NCBI RefSeq assembly: GCF_009729415.1
Contig: NZ_MPKW01000001.1
Span: 62,001-126,000, forward strand
Reading direction: 5' to 3'
DNA length: 64,000 nucleotides
DNA from: Mycolicibacterium sp. CBMA 234
Lineage (GTDB): Bacteria > Actinomycetota > Actinomycetes > Mycobacteriales > Mycobacteriaceae
Shown here piece after piece: positions 42,729 to 51,096 of the stretch (positions are counted from its first letter, which is position 1; the number at the start of each line of letters is the position of its first letter). The notes beneath the pieces were generated by a model. That model had not been told where the DNA came from. It made no database searches and saw nothing but the letters and a program-made list of their open reading frames with translations. The translations under genes were made by a program, and so were the position numbers.

Positions 42729-43850
42729 TCAGTGCTCGCCCTTCGCCTTGGGGGCTGATTGATGGCTGGAAGCGCTGTCGTGCGCCGCGTGATCGCTGCT
42801 CTTCGGAGTGCTCTTGGCGGCAGCTGTGGGAGCGCTGGTTCCGCCCGCCGGCTGCTTTGTCGTTTGCTTTGTCGTCGCGGCCGACGGAGCAGGGTGCGAG
42901 TCCTGGGCAGCGGTTGGTTTCTCCGCTGCGGCCGGTTTCGAGTTGGCCGGCGCGGTGGTCGATTTCGGCGCGGCGTCATCGGCAGACCGCTGAACTCGCG
43001 TCCTTTCGGTTGCCCGGGACGGCGTCGGCTTCGCCGCGGGGTTGCGCGACGAGGTATCCGTATCTGATTGCGTAGCTGAGGATTTGGTGCCCGACGTGCC
43101 CTTGGTGGCAGGTTTCGGTGACGCAGGCAGCGAGGCTGCGGCAGCGGTTGTTTTCGCCACGAGTTGTGACGCGGCGGTACTTGGATGCGGCACATTGGCG
43201 ATGGCCTTGGCTAATCCCTGCACCGCTGACACGACGTTGGCGGCAGCGGTCAACGGGTTCCGCCCGCTGAGCACCGTGCCCAGCCCCGTGGTGGAGAGCG
43301 TGGCGACGGCGTAGTACACGCCCACCGCGGCGCTGGCCACCCTGACCACATAGATCACCGGAGCCAGCGGCGCGAGGTGGGGTGCAAGAGTGGCAGTAAC
43401 GGTCTGTGTCGCGCCGGCGGCAGCGGCACCTGCCGACCCGATGCCACTGACCAACTGCTTCACCTGGCTCGACGACGAGGTGCCGGGAATCGACGTGACC
43501 GCGCTGACCAGGTTCTGCAGATGGGTCGTCGTTGAACTGACCTTCTGCACCGCCACGTACTGGCCGGTGCTGGGATCAACTTCGGCGCTCAGGATCAGCA
43601 GCGGGAAGTCCGGCGTCTGCCAGTAGATGACGTCGGAGGCGACGGCTTGGGCTGCGCCTCCGATGTCGCCGAGGTACAAAATCGGGTTGAAGGCGGCATT
43701 CTGGACGGCCGCAGCTGTGAGGGTGTACCGGTACTCGGCATCCCGAATCAGCACTGGGTGCGCCGTCGGGAGCACTGGCGCGACACTGGCAGTCACAACA
43801 GTGGCCGCGCACAGCACCGACAGCGTCGACGCTGGGGTTTTGACCCACAT
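42729..43850 (-). CDS. Secreted protein with long low-complexity C-terminal tail
   Basis: I do not recognise this 373-residue protein. A signal peptide (STLSVLCAATVVTASVAPV) is followed by a domain of about 190 residues containing NAAFNPILYLGDIGGAAQAV, then about 150 residues rich in Ala, Ser, Thr, Pro and Lys. The ATG at 43850 has GGGGGG eight to ten bases ahead. It lies downstream of, and in line with, a PE-PPE-domain hydrolase gene whose product has a similar Lys/Ala-rich tail. Function unknown, probably cell-envelope associated. Confidence 0.65.
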   Translation of the reverse strand: MWVKTPASTLSVLCAATVVTASVAPVLPTAHPVLIRDAEYRYTLTAAAVQNAAFNPILYLGDIGGAAQAVASDVIYWQTPDFPLLILSAEVDPSTGQYVAVQKVSSTTTHLQNLVSAVTSIPGTSSSSQVKQLVSGIGSAGAAAAGATQTVTATLAPHLAPLAPVIYVVRVASAAVGVYYAVATLSTTGLGTVLSGRNPLTAAANVVSAVQGLAKAIANVPHPSTAASQLVAKTTAAAASLPASPKPATKGTSGTKSSATQSDTDTSSRNPAAKPTPSRATERTRVQRSADDAAPKSTTAPANSKPAAAEKPTAAQDSHPAPSAATTKQTTKQPAGGTSAPTAAAKSTPKSSDHAAHDSASSHQSAPKAKGEH

Positions 43851-43932
43851 GAGAATTACCCCCCTTGCTTGCCCGCCGCGGCGAGACCTTTGAAAATCAT
43901 TGGAAAAATACACATTTCGCCCTGCGCCGGTA

Positions 43933-44967
43933 TTACCGGGTGGGCGCTTTGGCATCCGCTTTTGCTTTCGGTGCTTTGGTTCCGTCCTTTGCCGCCGCGC
44001 CTGGCTTGGTCTCCGATTTGCTGGTTGACGTGTCGCGCGCTGTTGAAACCGGCGCAATCTTGACCGGCTGCGGATGATCGGGACGTTTCGCTTGAGAGGG
44101 CTCGGGCGATGGACGGGCAGTGGCGGTTCCACTCACCACCTGTGGGCGGTGGCTGTATGCGCGGTCGATCTGCGGTCGCAGCCACGCGTCAATGGGGGCG
44201 GTGTTCAGGCCAACATTGCGCAAGGGCTGAGTGAGTGGCAGCCCGGCCGTCGGCACGACGAAGTGCGTCGTAATGCCCCCTGCGGCGTTGGTACGAACGG
44301 TTTTGAGGGTGCCTGGTGTCGTCGGGTTGGCAGCTGCCCCGTAGTAGGGGTGCACGTACGCGATACCCATCACAGCGTTCACGATGGCCAAACGTGATGG
44401 CCTATCGGGCCAATCGGAGAATCCGTCGTACTCGCGAACGATCTCCGTGGTGGGGTAGGCAGTGGGCACCGGAATGTTCGGTGCAAAGAGTTGCAGTGCT
44501 GGATTCTTGGTCGTGATACCGCCGGTGGTGTTCTGTGGGTCACCGAAAGTCACGAATCGCAGGTTGTTTGTGGTGGGCCGGCGAAACGAATCTTCCAGCA
44601 GCCGAGACAGTTTCACGTAATTTAGGACGATGGCGCCTTGGCTCACTCCGGCCAAGGTGACGGCAGTGCCCTTGGGCACGGTGACGAGCTCGGCGTTCAC
44701 CGTGCTGGAACCGATTGCTGCGTCCACTGCGAACGTCAATCCGGCGGGGTATCCGACGCCGGTGATGGCGCCGGCGGATGCCAGGTATCCATCGGCCAGC
44801 CCGAGCGCCTCTTGGGATGTCGGGGTGGTGTTGCACAGGCAGGTGCCCTGTAGATAGAACGCGACGTCTTGACTGGCGCTCGATGCCGATGCCGACGGAT
44901 GGACGGCGATCGACGCGCAGAGCGTGACAACGAAACCTATTGCGCTGTAGCGGATTGATCCGTCCAC
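43933..44967 (-). CDS. Secreted PE-PPE-domain hydrolase
   Basis: The 344-residue protein has a signal peptide (SAIGFVVTLCASIAVH, cleavage near ASA) and a PE-PPE domain, an alpha/beta-hydrolase fold with nucleophile motif LAGVSQGAIVL and GDPQNTTGG further on. A Lys/Ala/Pro-rich tail of about 50 residues ends it. Proteins with this domain include mycobacterial acyltransferases that act on trehalose lipids (Chp type). GTG at 44967 gives the best signal peptide; an ATG at 45027 is possible. Confidence 0.82.
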   Translation of the reverse strand: MDGSIRYSAIGFVVTLCASIAVHPSASASSASQDVAFYLQGTCLCNTTPTSQEALGLADGYLASAGAITGVGYPAGLTFAVDAAIGSSTVNAELVTVPKGTAVTLAGVSQGAIVLNYVKLSRLLEDSFRRPTTNNLRFVTFGDPQNTTGGITTKNPALQLFAPNIPVPTAYPTTEIVREYDGFSDWPDRPSRLAIVNAVMGIAYVHPYYGAAANPTTPGTLKTVRTNAAGGITTHFVVPTAGLPLTQPLRNVGLNTAPIDAWLRPQIDRAYSHRPQVVSGTATARPSPEPSQAKRPDHPQPVKIAPVSTARDTSTSKSETKPGAAAKDGTKAPKAKADAKAPTR

Positions 44968-45256
44968 GAGGCAGTGTCCAATCTGTGCACAAGGATGGGG
45001 AGTGGTCGATGCGCAGAGCGGCACCATTCACGCGACGAGGTCGCCGTGGTGACGCGCTCAGGAATCTCGCCGATCGGTCAGCGACGGTGATGACGACAAT
45101 GAGCCGGGGTTCTCGCCGGTGCGTGTGCTAAGCCGTCCCGTCCGCGACCCACCCCCATTTTGGTACTCCAGTGCAAGTTTGACGAGGCGAAATTAACACC
45201 GTCGCAGCTTCTCCGCTCGCCATGAGACGCAGGTCACGGCGGCGGGGCGGGCCTGG

Positions 45257-45730
45257 TCAGCGCCGGAAGACCACCCAGCGCATCGCGCAGTACATGTAGA
45301 CCGCCTCGCAAACCCCGGCGGTGATCCGGGCGAGGTGGTACTCGACTCCGAGCGCTGACAATCCGGTCGACGTGCCCAGGATGAACGCCAGATAGTTCAC
45401 CGCGACCACGACGACGTAGATCGCGAGCTGCGGTCCAACCGCACTGTGCGAGCTGAAGTTGAACGTCCGGTTCAGCACATAGCTGAGCGCGAACGCGCAC
45501 ACGTAGGAGACGGTGACGGCGACCCCCAGCGGCAGGCCCAAAACCCCGCGCAATCCCGTGAGCAACAACAAGTCGATGCCGAACGTACAGCCGTTGATCA
45601 GCGCGAATCCCAGGAATGTCGGCGCGACAACCGATTTCAGACCAAACGGCAACCAGCTGACAACTTTGGCGCAGCCGCGGTGGAATCCGTCGACGGCGCG
45701 TTGCAGGCTGGTCGTCGAGTCGACGGTCAC
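45257..45730 (-). CDS. GtrA-family membrane protein
   Basis: The 157-residue protein has four membrane segments; FLGFALINGCTFGIDLLLL and SYVLNRTFNF are diagnostic of GtrA proteins, which help move polyprenyl-linked sugars across the membrane for glycan decoration. Start is GTG. No glycosyltransferase gene is adjacent. Confidence 0.88.
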   Translation of the reverse strand: MTVDSTTSLQRAVDGFHRGCAKVVSWLPFGLKSVVAPTFLGFALINGCTFGIDLLLLTGLRGVLGLPLGVAVTVSYVCAFALSYVLNRTFNFSSHSAVGPQLAIYVVVVAVNYLAFILGTSTGLSALGVEYHLARITAGVCEAVYMYCAMRWVVFRR

Positions 45731-45857
45731 GCGGGCACTGTGTCATGGGCCGGCGTCGGGCAGGTAGCCGTGAATCAAATTCTGTGCAGGGGATTCAGTG
45801 CAGGCGGCTTGCCGTATTGTCCTCACGGATGAGTGCCGGGTCGACGATGGTGACACC

Positions 45858-46466
45858 GTGAACCTTGCCACTATCGGTCAGGCGATCGCAGCCTTCGTCG
45901 TCACCAATATCGATGACCTCCTGATGCTTGCCGTGTTCTTCGGTCAGGTGCCAGGCCATCGACACGCGGCAATGCGCGTGATCGCCGGCCAATACCTGGG
46001 CTTCACCGCCATCTTGGTGGTCTCGATCAGCGGCGCCTTTCTTGGCGCCACGCTGCTGCCGGCCGCCGCGTTGCCTTATCTCGGTCTGGTGCCAATTGCC
46101 TTGGGGCTCAGGGCCGCATGGACGTCGTGGTGTCAGTACCGGCGCACCGAATCGTCAGCTGATGACGACGCGTCAGGACCTTCCGGACCACGGGTCTGGC
46201 ACGTCGCGGGCGTCACCTTCGCCAACGGAGGCGACAACATCGGGGTCTATGTGCCGATGTTCGCGGTCGCTGCCATCGGCACGGTCGCGGTGTACGTGGC
46301 TGTGTTTTTGATTGCGGTAGGACTGTGGTGTGCGGCGGCCCGATACTTCGCGTTGCACCCGCTCATCGCCAAGGCGTTCTCGCGCTGGGGCCACATCATT
46401 CTGCCGGTCGCATTGCTCACCATCGGGACCACCATCCTCATCGAAGGTGGTGTGTTCGCGCGCTGA
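45858..46466 (+). CDS. CadD-family cadmium resistance-type transporter
   Basis: The 202-residue protein has five or six membrane segments; TNIDDLLMLAVFFGQ near the start and FANGGDNIGVYVPMF mid-protein are hallmarks of the cadmium-resistance (CadD) branch of the LysE superfamily. It may export a divalent cation; the ion is not proven. GTG at 45858 is chosen since it places the first helix at the N-terminus. Confidence 0.85.
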   Translation: MNLATIGQAIAAFVVTNIDDLLMLAVFFGQVPGHRHAAMRVIAGQYLGFTAILVVSISGAFLGATLLPAAALPYLGLVPIALGLRAAWTSWCQYRRTESSADDDASGPSGPRVWHVAGVTFANGGDNIGVYVPMFAVAAIGTVAVYVAVFLIAVGLWCAAARYFALHPLIAKAFSRWGHIILPVALLTIGTTILIEGGVFAR

Positions 46467-46534
46467 ACGCCGACACGACAACAACGTGCGCGCGTTTTGC
46501 CGACGTGCCCAGAGCGGCTGGGTAAGTTCACCGA

Positions 46535-47944
46535 ATGACCAGCAAACGCCTGTCTCCGCTCGATTCGATGTTCCTGGCGGCCGAATCGCCGGAAACGATG
46601 ATGCATGTCGCGGGGCTCATGCAGTTCCGGCCGACGTCGGGCGATGCTGGCGACATCCTGGATCAGCTGCGCGACGAGATTTACGCGTCCAGCGAGATCG
46701 AACCACCGTGGAATATGAAGCTACAGACGCCGTGGTTCCTGCTGAACCCGCTGCAGCGGTGGGTCGAGGACCCCAAATTCGACGTCACCTATCACGTTCG
46801 ACGCTCGGCATTGCCCCGTCCCGGAGACCAACGCGAGTTGGGAATCCTGATCTCGCGCTTGCACGCTCGCCAATTGGACCTGACGCGGCCGCCGTGGGAG
46901 CTACACATCATCGAAGGTCTCGACGACGGCAACGCCGCGCTGTACGTGAAGATGCATCACTCGCTCGTCGATGGGTACACGGCGATGAAGACCCTCATCC
47001 GGTCAATGTCGACCGACCCGTCCGATACCGACACCCCGTTGTTCTTCCGAAACCCGGTGCCCAAGCGGGAGCGTAAGAAGGACGAGAAGGACAGCGGCCT
47101 CATCCCTGACATCGGCGGGTTGTTGCGGTCTGTCACTTCGGAATTGTCGACCGTTATTGATCTGCCCACCGCGCTTGCCAAGCTTGCCGTCACCAGCGTC
47201 AGCAAAAGCAATCCGCTGGTCGGGCCCGGCCAGGCGCCGCACACCATCTTCAACGGCCGCGTCGGCCGCAATCGACGGTTCGCCACGCAGCAGTACGACA
47301 TCGCACGGTTACGCGCGATCGCCGATGCCGCGGGCGCAACGCTCAACGACGTCGCGCTGGCCATATGTGGCGGGGGATTGCGTGACTACCTTGTGGGGCT
47401 CGACGCCCTTCCCGAAAAGTCATTGATCGCGATGCTGCCGGTCAACATTCGACCGAAGGACGATCCCGGCGGGGGCAACGCCGTCGGGGCGATCCTTGCC
47501 ACCCTGGGCACCGACATCGCTGATGCCCGCGAGCGCATCGAATCGATCAGCGCGTCAACGCAGGCGGCCAAGGATCAGTTGTCTGGCATGACCAGCAACG
47601 CGATCCTGGCTTATACCGCCGCCCTGATGGCGCCCTTCCTGGCCCAAACAGGCGCGGCAACGCTGGGTGCTCCGAAGCTGGCGCCGGCGTCTTACAACGT
47701 GATCCTGTCGAACGTCCCGGGTCCCGACTACCCGCTGTACTTCCGGGGCAACGAGCTGGTGTCCACCTATCCGGTATCGATCCCGGTTCATGGTGTCGGG
47801 CTGAATATCACGTGTCAAAGCTACTCAGGCACTTTGAATTTCGGCTTCACGGGCTGTCGCGACTCGATGCCGCACATGCAGAAGCTCGCGATCAAGACCG
47901 GTGAGGCGCTGGCTGCTCTGGAGCAGGCCTACGGTCTGGCGTAG
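46535..47944 (+). CDS. WS/DGAT family O-acyltransferase
   Basis: The 469-residue enzyme makes triacylglycerol or wax esters from acyl-CoA. The catalytic HHSLVDG is at residues 141-147 (HHxxxDG). Other landmarks are LSPLDSMFLAAES at the N-terminus, RPPWELHIIEGL, and NVPGPDYPLYF near the C-terminus. Length is normal. Mycobacteria have many paralogues, so no symbol is given. A strong hairpin follows 47 bases after the stop. Confidence 0.93.
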   Translation: MTSKRLSPLDSMFLAAESPETMMHVAGLMQFRPTSGDAGDILDQLRDEIYASSEIEPPWNMKLQTPWFLLNPLQRWVEDPKFDVTYHVRRSALPRPGDQRELGILISRLHARQLDLTRPPWELHIIEGLDDGNAALYVKMHHSLVDGYTAMKTLIRSMSTDPSDTDTPLFFRNPVPKRERKKDEKDSGLIPDIGGLLRSVTSELSTVIDLPTALAKLAVTSVSKSNPLVGPGQAPHTIFNGRVGRNRRFATQQYDIARLRAIADAAGATLNDVALAICGGGLRDYLVGLDALPEKSLIAMLPVNIRPKDDPGGGNAVGAILATLGTDIADARERIESISASTQAAKDQLSGMTSNAILAYTAALMAPFLAQTGAATLGAPKLAPASYNVILSNVPGPDYPLYFRGNELVSTYPVSIPVHGVGLNITCQSYSGTLNFGFTGCRDSMPHMQKLAIKTGEALAALEQAYGLA

Positions 47945-47990
47945 CTACGGCCGGGATCGACCGGGATCGAACTGTGCGGTGTACCGCGAG

Positions 47991-48018
47991 CTGCGCATGT
48001 CTGGGCGGACATGCGCAG
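47991..48018 (+). terminator. Hairpin after the WS/DGAT gene
   Basis: CTGCGCATGTC pairs perfectly with GACATGCGCAG (11-base stem, loop TGGGCG). There is no T-run. A 10-base tandem repeat, CCGGGATCGA twice, lies just ahead at 47951-47970 (near the stop). A second small hairpin (CGGCCGT/ACGGCCG) is at 48141-48157. Confidence 0.6.
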
Positions 48019-48220
48019 GCCACGATTCGCGCCGGAGGCCGCCGGCAAACGGCTGCTGTGCTGGCCGTGCGGTCATGCGCCAGTAGGTAATTCGGCGCTG
48101 CGCCACATTCGATTCCAGTTTCCGATACCCGGAGTGGCCTCGGCCGTGGAACGGCCGTACAAGAGGGGCGCAATGGTGCTAACTTCACCGCACCACAAAG
48201 CACCAGAAAGTGGGTGTGCA

Positions 48221-48544
48221 ATGAGCGCATCAGCCTCACCGAAGGCTCGCCTGTCAGTAGCAGCGGCCACGCTTGGCACCGCGTGTGCCGTAATTGGCTT
48301 GATTGGCATGCCGATCGCGTCTGCCGACGACGACCTGACCTGTTCAGACGGCCTCGTAGCCTCCCAAGGCACGTGCGTCCCCGCGGGGGATAACTCCGCC
48401 GCGACCATGGACGCTCAGCAAGGACCTTTTGACGCACCGGAATCGTCTCTTGACGACCCCAGCTTGTTCACTCCTCCCTTCCAGCTGACTGAAGGCGAGG
48501 TTGCTTCGCCCGGATACAACGCTGGAGGCGGCGGCCGGCGGTAA
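48221..48544 (+). CDS. Small secreted protein
   Basis: The 107-residue protein has a signal peptide (SPKARLSVAAATLGTACAV, cleavage near ASA-DD) and an acidic mature part with two Cys (LTCSDGLVASQGTCVPAG) and a Gly-rich end. Unknown function. An in-frame ATG at 48173, with AAGAGGGG just ahead, would add 16 residues before the signal peptide and is a real alternative. Confidence 0.6.
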   Translation: MSASASPKARLSVAAATLGTACAVIGLIGMPIASADDDLTCSDGLVASQGTCVPAGDNSAATMDAQQGPFDAPESSLDDPSLFTPPFQLTEGEVASPGYNAGGGGRR

Positions 48545-48627
48545 ACCGCTCAGACTTTGCCGAGATTGCCTATGGCTTTCCCTCGCGTCTGCGAGCATGG
48601 CGTAGACGCGAGGAGAGGCTGAGATCC

Positions 48628-49083
48628 ATGACAGGAACCGGGCACGACCACCGTTCGGCTGAGGCGAGCCGCCGCGGCGTTCTCATTGGTGCCGGCGCAG
48701 TCGGCGCGGGCTTGGTGATAGCCGCCTGCGGCGGCAAAGACTCACCGCCAGCCGGCAGCCAATCTGCGAGCAGCAGCGAAACCTCCGCCAAGGCCGAATC
48801 CACCACCCTGAAGACAGCCGACGTGCCCGTTGGCGGCGGCGTGGTCATCAAGGACTCCAAGGTCGTTGTCACGCAGCCGAAGCCAGGTGAGTTCAAGGCG
48901 TTCAGTGCGGTCTGCACTCACCGGCAGTGCACGGTGTCCAAGGTCGCTGACGGCGACATCGACTGCCCGTGCCACGGCAGCCAATTCAGCGCCGTCGACG
49001 GTTCGGTCGTCAAAGGGCCGGCGGAGAAGCCGTTGGAAGCGAAGACGGTCACGGTGGCCGGGGACACGCTAACCATCAGCTGA
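48628..49083 (+). CDS. Rieske [2Fe-2S] lipoprotein
   Basis: The 151-residue protein combines a twin-Arg signal (SRRGVLIGAG) with a lipobox (IAACGG, Cys34). The Rieske cluster ligands are Cys96/His98 in CTHRQC and Cys113/His116 in CPCHGS, with Cys101-Cys115 free to form the usual disulfide. It is a stand-alone, surface-anchored electron carrier of the kind common in actinobacteria, not the bc1-complex subunit. Partners are unknown; no oxidase gene is adjacent. Confidence 0.9.
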   Translation: MTGTGHDHRSAEASRRGVLIGAGAVGAGLVIAACGGKDSPPAGSQSASSSETSAKAESTTLKTADVPVGGGVVIKDSKVVVTQPKPGEFKAFSAVCTHRQCTVSKVADGDIDCPCHGSQFSAVDGSVVKGPAEKPLEAKTVTVAGDTLTIS

Positions 49084-49143
49084 GCCCGATCCACTATGCG
49101 CTCCTTGCAACAGGTTCGTCGGTGGCCGGCGCGCGCAGACGTA

Positions 49144-49533
49144 TCAGTCGGGCACGCCGATCTCGTCGCAGATCGGCGGGATGATGATCAAGTTGCCGCG
49201 TGGGGTGCAGAAGGGGTGCGGCGGAGGCGGTGGCGGGGGAGGCGGCGGTGTGAAGATCGGGGCTGGGATGTCCGCGGAAATGAAGCTGGACATCGTGTTT
49301 CCCTTGAGGTCGACCATCCGCACGTTGCCCTGACCGAACGGGACTTCGTACCAGGTGTGACAGACACTCATATCCCACTGCATGCCGGCGAACGGCACGG
49401 GCTGTGGTGGGCACCAGTTGTGCGGCTGCGCCGCGAACGGGTCGGCGTGGGCGGTTCCCGCAGCGAGCGCGGTGAGTCCGCCCGCAATCAAGGCGCCGAC
49501 GATGACCATTTTGGCAGTGGTGCGATGTGACAT
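49144..49533 (-). CDS. Small secreted protein with polyproline tail
   Basis: The 129-residue protein has a signal peptide (KMVIVGALIAGGLTALAAG, cleavage near AHA). The mature part contains four Cys (two in the N-terminal half, two in the end), and a run of ten Pro between residues about 95 and 105. Function unknown. Start is ATG. Confidence 0.7.
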   Translation of the reverse strand: MSHRTTAKMVIVGALIAGGLTALAAGTAHADPFAAQPHNWCPPQPVPFAGMQWDMSVCHTWYEVPFGQGNVRMVDLKGNTMSSFISADIPAPIFTPPPPPPPPPPHPFCTPRGNLIIIPPICDEIGVPD

Positions 49534-49711
49534 GGTCTTACGTCCTTCCCGGACGAAGTGGTGCTGACGAACAGTATTGACCTGCAGTGACGGTGCGGAA
49601 CGTGTATGTGGTTACTCGAATCAGTACACAAACGGCGGACAGCTACCGATCCCAAGAAATTCGCCGGGTATCGGCGACCGGCTACGGGCCGGCCGCCGAT
49701 ACCTGTTGATC

Positions 49712-50473
49712 TCAGCCCGCCGTATTGCTGTCGGCGTGTGAGAGATGGCGAGGGAAGAACCGCGTATCCAGCCGGCCGTCCGTCGGCACCTGGTGGTGCG
49801 CACTCGGAAAAGCCAGCAGCACTTTGTCTTCAGAGGGGAAGGCGTCGAACAACTCGAAACCGAACTCCCGCGGAATTTCCTTGTCGCTCAACGGGATCAG
49901 ATACTCGATCGGAATTGCCACCCGTTTCGCGGCCTCGAGCAGCGCGTCGTGTGCGGATGCCCAACCAAAACGCGCTGCACTGATCCGAGGTTCAACTGCC
50001 GTCAGCGGTATGCCGATTGCGCTCGCCATCGACATACCCACGTAGCCAATGGGTACGGCCGGGCCGATCTCGGGTAGAGCCACCACGGCATCGATGGTCG
50101 CCTGCCACTCGGGAACTGCGCGGGCGGCCACGGACGCACAGTAGTCGGCGAGAATGCGGCCGAACGCCGGGTTACCGTCAGCCCGCGCCTGACGAAACTC
50201 GTTGATCCACCGCAGATCTTGTGTGCTTCGCGGTCGATCGCCGTGCCCAGGGGCGTCGATGGAGACGACGTGAAAGCCATCCCTGGTGACCGCGGCATGG
50301 GCCCGGGCGACGTGGGTCGGGGCTTTCTTGTCGAGGCCGCCGGGGTGACCGGCCAGGATCAAAGGGGCGCCGCTGGGACCGGATTCCGGTGACCAGAGCA
50401 CACCGGTGAGGTCGCCCAGGGTAAACGTGCGTTCAACGACACCGTTGGACGATGTTTGAGAAGTGAATTTCAT
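49712..50473 (-). CDS. Alpha/beta-hydrolase
   Basis: The 253-residue protein has ILAGHPGGLDKK with the oxyanion HPGG, SIDAPGHGDR, and the nucleophile elbow YVGMSMASA (GxSxA, slightly non-standard). SAHHQVP near the end holds the catalytic His. It is a cytoplasmic esterase-like enzyme of unknown substrate. ATG at 50473 is chosen with GAAAGG ahead. A 19-codon ORF with a perfect Shine-Dalgarno sequence sits just upstream. Confidence 0.75.
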   Translation of the reverse strand: MKFTSQTSSNGVVERTFTLGDLTGVLWSPESGPSGAPLILAGHPGGLDKKAPTHVARAHAAVTRDGFHVVSIDAPGHGDRPRSTQDLRWINEFRQARADGNPAFGRILADYCASVAARAVPEWQATIDAVVALPEIGPAVPIGYVGMSMASAIGIPLTAVEPRISAARFGWASAHDALLEAAKRVAIPIEYLIPLSDKEIPREFGFELFDAFPSEDKVLLAFPSAHHQVPTDGRLDTRFFPRHLSHADSNTAG

Positions 50474-50520
50474 GGTGTTGCCTTTCGGGATTGCCAAAGT
50501 TGTGGCGCTCCCGGCGACAC

Positions 50521-50580
50521 CTACATCGATCGCCCGACCGCGAACACGAGCGGGAGCACCCACAGGGCTACTGCGTCCAT
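50521..50580 (-). CDS. 19-residue upstream ORF with perfect Shine-Dalgarno sequence
   Basis: ATG GAC GCA ... ATG TAG encodes MDAVALWVLPLVFAVGRSM, a hydrophobic peptide. AAGGAGGT (50588-50595) lies seven bases before the ATG, the strongest ribosome site in this region. It ends 47 bases before the hydrolase start in the same direction. It may be a regulatory leader peptide or a tiny membrane protein. Expression is not proven. Confidence 0.5.
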   Translation of the reverse strand: MDAVALWVLPLVFAVGRSM

Positions 50581-50664
50581 GGGTCTCACCTCCTTGCGTG
50601 CCGTCACGGTCGCAGGCACGCTAACAACTCGACTGCGAGGCCGTCCAACCATTTTCCGCGCTGG

Positions 50665-50919
50665 TTACACAGATCCGTCGCACGCGCGGATGACCCCGGT
50701 GACGAGCCGCGGCGGCTCCGGCGTGGGATTGAAGCCGCGAATCGTGCCCGGCGAAGTGAACTGCGGGGTGACGGACACGTTGATCGGCTTGCCCGGAGGT
50801 TCCGGCTGCGGGTTGAAGGCTTGAGCGGTGCCGGAGGCCAATCCGAGGCCGACGAGCGTCAGACCGCCCGACAGCAGGGCCTTGCCGACGAGCTTCTTGA
50901 TGTTGTGGTTGGTGATCAT
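50665..50919 (-). CDS. Small secreted protein with FNPxPEPP repeats
   Basis: The 84-residue protein has a signal peptide (KALLSGGLTLVGLGLASG, cleavage near AQA). The mature 45 residues contain the motif FNPQPEPPGK and again FNPTPEPPRL, separated by a beta-like spacer INVSVTPQFTSPGTIRG. Function unknown. ATG at 50919 follows GAAAGG, as in the neighbouring hydrolase gene. Confidence 0.65.
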   Translation of the reverse strand: MITNHNIKKLVGKALLSGGLTLVGLGLASGTAQAFNPQPEPPGKPINVSVTPQFTSPGTIRGFNPTPEPPRLVTGVIRACDGSV

Positions 50920-51096
50920 GGTGTGGCCTTTCGGTTCAAATCGGCTGGTAGTGGCCGTTGAAAGCAATGATGTGGTGGCGTTCTTGGCTATTTCTTGGGT
51001 GATTCTTGCTGCCGCGAGGGGTGTCGCCGACGCGCCCGGTATGTCAGCATTGAGAAGGCCGGTAGGAGTTAGCTGGCGCAAGACGCTGGAGCTGAT

